Shown piece by piece: positions 59,714 through 62,218 of a stretch of 62,218 nt of DNA. The position numbers were made by a program, and so were the translations under genes. Positions within the stretch are counted from its first letter, which is position 1. The number at the start of each line of letters is the position of its first letter. The notes beneath the pieces are model-generated. The model was not told where the DNA came from. It searched no databases and saw nothing but the letters and a program-made list of their open reading frames with translations. This DNA is from Lachnospiraceae bacterium (GTDB lineage: Bacteria; Bacillota_A; Clostridia; Lachnospirales; Lachnospiraceae), in NCBI GenBank assembly GCA_004556565.1, contig SFGN01000031.1, positions 1 through 62,218 of the forward strand, written 5' to 3'.

Positions 59714-59938
59714 TTTCTAATCCACCTTTTTTTGAATCAATTTTCTCTTTTATACAGTAAATCTGCCGCCGACAGCTTTCTGCATACTAAGGTACTCCAA
59801 ACTATATTCATCAATCTCGTAAAGCCTTGCTAAATGTCAGGCATATATCCCCTCCGGGGTAAAAACACTTCACCAACCGTTCATATACTATACATTACCA
59901 CAAGAAACGTATTTTTCCAACAAATTTAGCAGAATTCT

Positions 59939-60415
59939 TTATTGCTGTTTTTTCATACGCCGCTTCCCGGTCATATTCTCCACTGTCAATTTCATCGCGA
60001 CAGTCCTCGGCACAGCCGATGGATTAAACGAAAAATGTTCCTTATGATAATGATCCGTCATCACGGTCAGCGCCTCCATTTTCTCTGAGTCGGGCACGAT
60101 TTCCAGCCTTCCGCAGCCGATCACGCTCTCATATTCCATCGTACAATGCCCCTTCTCCCTGGCAGAGACAATCCGATGCCTGCAGTCCATTTCAAAGGAA
60201 ACACGATTATCCCGTGCCAAAAGCTCATATTTGTACCCCTCGTCCGCTCCATGGAAATAAAGTGTTATTTCCTCTCCATCTGTTTTTATTCCAAAATTCA
60301 GCGGAAGAATATATGGATATTCCTCATCATGCAGAGCCAGCCTGCATACGTCACACTTTTCCATAATCTGCAGCATTTTATTTTTATCTGTAATTTCACG
60401 GTCATTCCTACGCAT
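59939..60415 (-). CDS. PPOX-fold flavin-binding protein (NimA/5-nitroimidazole reductase-like)
   Basis: 158 residues: MRRNDREITD, then MEKCDVCRLALHDEEYPYILPLNFG (about 19-43), a typical start of the pyridoxamine-5'-phosphate-oxidase-like split barrel, and KGHCTMEYESVIGCGRLEIV. Such proteins bind FMN or F420-like cofactors; NimA relatives reduce nitroimidazoles. Activity not known. Ribosome binding site GCAGGAGGAATT. Confidence 0.82.
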   Translation of the reverse strand: MRRNDREITDKNKMLQIMEKCDVCRLALHDEEYPYILPLNFGIKTDGEEITLYFHGADEGYKYELLARDNRVSFEMDCRHRIVSAREKGHCTMEYESVIGCGRLEIVPDSEKMEALTVMTDHYHKEHFSFNPSAVPRTVAMKLTVENMTGKRRMKKQQ

Positions 60416-60623
60416 AACAATTCCTCCTGCACTTTTTGTTTTCTTTCTCTGACAACATTGGTCTAAAACCGCTTCTGAGTGCTGTCACGGAATTCAGGCA
60501 TATATCCGGCAAACGGCATTTTCGCGAAATCTGGTTTGCCCCTTTTGTGCCCCCTATATAAATCCCGAATCAAAAAAATACCGGAATCCCTTTATTATAA
60601 GGCCTCCGATATATGTGGTTCAA

Positions 60624-60704
60624 TGCGGATGACAGGACTTGAACCTGCACGTCGGGGACACCAGATCCTAAGTCTGGCGCGTCTGCCAATTCCGCCACAT
60701 CCGC
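60624..60704 (-). tRNA. tRNA-Leu (anticodon TAG)
   Basis: Acceptor GCGGATG/CATCCGC, anticodon stem CCAGA/TCTGG around CTTAGGA (TAG), long variable arm. Confidence 0.95.
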
Positions 60705-60895
60705 TTGTCTCGATATTTTCCAAACGCGTAAATCTTAACACACTTCACACTTATTTGCAATCTTATTTTTATTACAGATTCAAAAATTTTTAGCTATATT
60801 ATACAATTAAACGCATCCGGAATGACGTTAAAAATAATTTTTTCTTATATTTTTATTCATATGGCACATACTATCTCAGAAAGGAGCGTGTTAAT

Positions 60896-61081
60896 ATGAA
60901 TAACAGAAAAACAAATCTCCCCCCGTCAAGTCCTGCTGATACAGGGGATAATTACAGCAGCCGCTACGGCTACGATTACGGTGATGACGATATTCCGGAA
61001 ATTGACCTTCCAAAGAAAACCGATGCATTTAATGTGATCCCTGATGAAGTGCCGCGGCGCGACGGTCCCGGCGGAGAATAG
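60896..61081 (+). CDS. Small acidic Tyr/Asp-rich protein, unknown
   Basis: 61 residues with a good ribosome binding site (AAAGGAGCGTGTTAAT). Contains SSRYGYDYGDDDIPEIDLP and a C-terminal RRDGPGGE. No homology recognised. Twelve bases before the next small gene; both point the same way and share one terminator (61366-61399), so a two-gene operon. Confidence 0.6.
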   Translation: MNNRKTNLPPSSPADTGDNYSSRYGYDYGDDDIPEIDLPKKTDAFNVIPDEVPRRDGPGGE

Positions 61082-61093
61082 GGGGGATCGGCT

Positions 61094-61285
61094 ATGATTG
61101 ACAATCAGGAACTCCCTATCGGTTTTACAATGGCACTTGCACAACACTCGGACATTCTAAACAAATTCGCCCATCTGACGGAAACAGAACAGGCTGCCAT
61201 TGTTGACGGAGCGAGAAATGTTAAATCACGTGATGAAATGCGAAGATATGTGGAAAATATGTTTCGGCAAGAATCTTTCAGATAG
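61094..61285 (+). CDS. Small conserved-looking protein, unknown
   Basis: 63 residues: MIDNQELPIGFTMALAQHSD, LTETEQAAIVDGARNV and SRDEMRRYVENMF. All-helical by appearance; the opening resembles a helix-turn-helix-lacking YlbF-like or sporulation-type small protein, but I make no assignment. Ribosome binding site GGGGGGATCGG. Paired with the acidic protein upstream. Confidence 0.6.
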   Translation: MIDNQELPIGFTMALAQHSDILNKFAHLTETEQAAIVDGARNVKSRDEMRRYVENMFRQESFR

Positions 61286-61365
61286 AGTTCCGGAACAAGG
61301 TTGAGGGATTCAACACAGAGAGGCATACCGGAAGCAGGTTATGAAGATTTACTTTATGGGTTGAA

Positions 61366-61399
61366 AAAATGCGGAAAACACTAAGTTTTCCGCATTTTC
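61366..61399. terminator. Bidirectional terminator
   Basis: AAAATGCGGAAAA and TTTTCCGCATTTT around CACTAAG; ends the small-protein operon and the tRNA array from the other side. Confidence 0.92.
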
Positions 61400-61404
61400 T
61401 TTCC

Positions 61405-61477
61405 TGAGCGTGCGGGGATTCGAACCCCGGACAACTTGATTAAAAGTCAAGTGCTCTACCACCTGAGCTACACGCCC
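61405..61477 (-). tRNA. tRNA-Lys (anticodon TTT)
   Basis: Acceptor GGGCGTG/CACGCTC, anticodon stem CTTGA/TCAAG around CTTTTAA. Confidence 0.95.
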
Positions 61478-61514
61478 TTATTCAATTATTGCCTGTTTCC
61501 AACTCCCAGGCAAA

Positions 61515-61586
61515 CTGGGCTAGCTGGATTCGAACCAGCGACTGCAGGAGTCAAAGTCCTGTGCCTTACCGCTTGGCGATAGCCCA
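61515..61586 (-). tRNA. tRNA-Gln (anticodon TTG)
   Basis: Acceptor TGGGCTA/TAGCCCA, anticodon stem CAGGA/TCCTG around CTTTGAC. Confidence 0.95.
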
Positions 61587-61668
61587 TCAAAGACTTGTAT
61601 AGACACCCTATCGGCTGGTGCTTTTCTTAATTAAACAAGCTTTAACAAAAGCTTATTTAATAAGTAAG

Positions 61669-61743
61669 GGTGGGTAGTGGGACTCGAACCCACGACATCC
61701 AGAACCACAATCTGGCGCGCTAACCAACTGCACCATACCCACC
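61669..61743 (-). tRNA. tRNA-His (anticodon GTG)
   Basis: Acceptor GTGGGTA/TACCCAC with the extra 5' G, anticodon stem CCAGA/TCTGG around TTGTGGT. Confidence 0.95.
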
Positions 61744-61747
61744 ATAA

Positions 61748-61821
61748 CGAGCCTGGGGGGATTCGAACCCTCGACCTACGGCTTAGAAGGCCGTTGCTCT
61801 ATCCAGCTGAGCTACAGACTC
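61748..61821 (-). tRNA. tRNA-Arg (anticodon TCT)
   Basis: Acceptor GAGTCTG/CAGGCTC, anticodon stem ACGGC/GCCGT around CTTCTAA. Confidence 0.95.
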
Positions 61822-61870
61822 ACTTTAAATATCCCCGTTATCTCGGTTCTCATAACTATCTATTATGAGA

Positions 61871-61942
61871 AAGCGGGTGATGGGAATCGAACCCACGTAT
61901 CCAGCTTGGAAGGCTGGTGTTCTACCATTGAACTACACCCGC
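61871..61942 (-). tRNA. tRNA-Gly (anticodon TCC)
   Basis: Same gene sequence as 26184-26254; acceptor GCGGGTG/CACCCGC and anticodon loop CTTCCAA. Confidence 0.95.
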
Positions 61943-61950
61943 AAATTCTA

Positions 61951-62025
61951 TCGGGGTGACAGGATTCGAACCTGCGACCTCCTGGTCCCAAACCAGGCGC
62001 TCTAGCCAAGCTGAGCCACACCCCG
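61951..62025 (-). tRNA. tRNA-Pro (anticodon TGG)
   Basis: Acceptor CGGGGTG/CACCCCG, anticodon stem CCTGG/CCAGG around TTTGGGA. First tRNA of the six-gene array. Confidence 0.95.
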
Positions 62026-62067
62026 ACATTCGCAGTCGTCGCATCACTTTCCCGTGACGCATTGACT

Positions 62068-62096
62068 ATTATATTATGTAAACATGAAATTGTCAA
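62068..62096 (-). promoter_or_regulatory. Promoter of the tRNA array
   Basis: TTGACA (62091-62096), 17 bases, TATAAT (62068-62073), 43 bases before tRNA-Pro. Confidence 0.92.
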
Positions 62097-62129
62097 CTGA
62101 TTTTTTTGCTTTTTTAAAATTTTATAAGC

Positions 62130-62218
62130 CATTTATGATAATGTCCTAGTATACCATATATGAAAATGTCCCAGATGTGGTATAATATCTTCCTTACGAC
62201 TTATAACGAACAGGAGGA
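62130..62218 (+). promoter_or_regulatory. Start region of a gene beyond the window
   Basis: TATAAT at about 62181-62186 and a perfect AGGAGGA at the last bases show that a plus-strand gene begins just outside. Two direct AATGTCC copies (about 62136 and 62165) precede it. Could be an insertion-sequence end; not recognised. Confidence 0.4.

Noticed and set aside
61405..62025. Regularly spaced similar segments as a CRISPR array
   Set aside because: They are six different tRNA genes with full cloverleaf features.

Overview
The window looks like a chromosomal stretch of an anaerobic gut-type Clostridia, most like Lachnospiraceae. This rests on family content (DUF6465 and DUF6106 proteins, ECF vitamin transporter operon beside truA, T-box controlled tyrS, rubrerythrin, SEDS protein, Tn1549-like conjugation genes), AGGAGG-type ribosome binding sites and sigma-A promoters with 17-bp spacers. 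No rRNA or CRISPR was seen.

Layout. 1-~5100: remnant of an integrative conjugative element (frameshifted large serine recombinase, truncated VirD4-type coupling protein, PcfB, replication initiator), ending against the 3' end of rpsI. 5172-33652: core genome, with rplM-rpsI, a GH13 amylase, tyrS with its tyrosine T-box, the ecfA1-ecfA2-ecfT-truA operon, an MsmK-type ATPase, a sirtuin, a SEDS protein, a MarR-regulated ADH/ALDH pair, a fructose-type PTS operon with an RpiR regulator, and a pair of 93-bp structured repeats. 57976-62218: core genome again, with rubrerythrin, a glycosyltransferase, a PPOX-fold protein and a tRNA array.

The striking region is 34863-57123. A 22.25-kb element has split one S8 subtilisin-like peptidase gene: the C-terminal half lies at 33947-34869 and the N-terminal half at 57117-57979. 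Both junctions carry TCATGAG, and joining the halves across one copy restores a 592-codon frame. The left end carries two overlapping large serine recombinase genes and a small accessory gene; all recognised genes in the element point the same way (minus strand).

Its cargo falls into three parts. At the right is copper handling: csoR, copA, an HMA-SafE membrane protein and a DUF2318 lipoprotein. In the middle is a sulfur-carrier-dependent sulfur-assimilation cluster: thioredoxin reductase, O-acetylhomoserine sulfhydrylase, sulfite reductase-like protein, TusA, thioredoxin, a ThiS-like carrier ending Gly-Gly-Gly-Cys, a MoeB/ThiF E1, a JAMM protease, an AraC-type regulator and cysteine synthase. 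At the left is a sulfonate-type ABC transporter operon with a threonine-synthase-like PLP enzyme. The layout suggests uptake of a sulfonate, release and reduction of sulfite, and loading of sulfide onto a carrier protein for cysteine/homocysteine synthesis, as in the CysO/Mec or HcyS/HcyD pathways.

Much of this sulfur cargo is damaged in this copy: a frameshift in one sulfhydrylase, an amber codon in the other, an in-frame deletion of the redox core of the reductase, an internal deletion in a racemase, a broken rhodanese and an ACG where tusA should start. The recombinases and copper genes are intact. It therefore appears to be a mobile sulfur island in decay, although sequencing error must be excluded.
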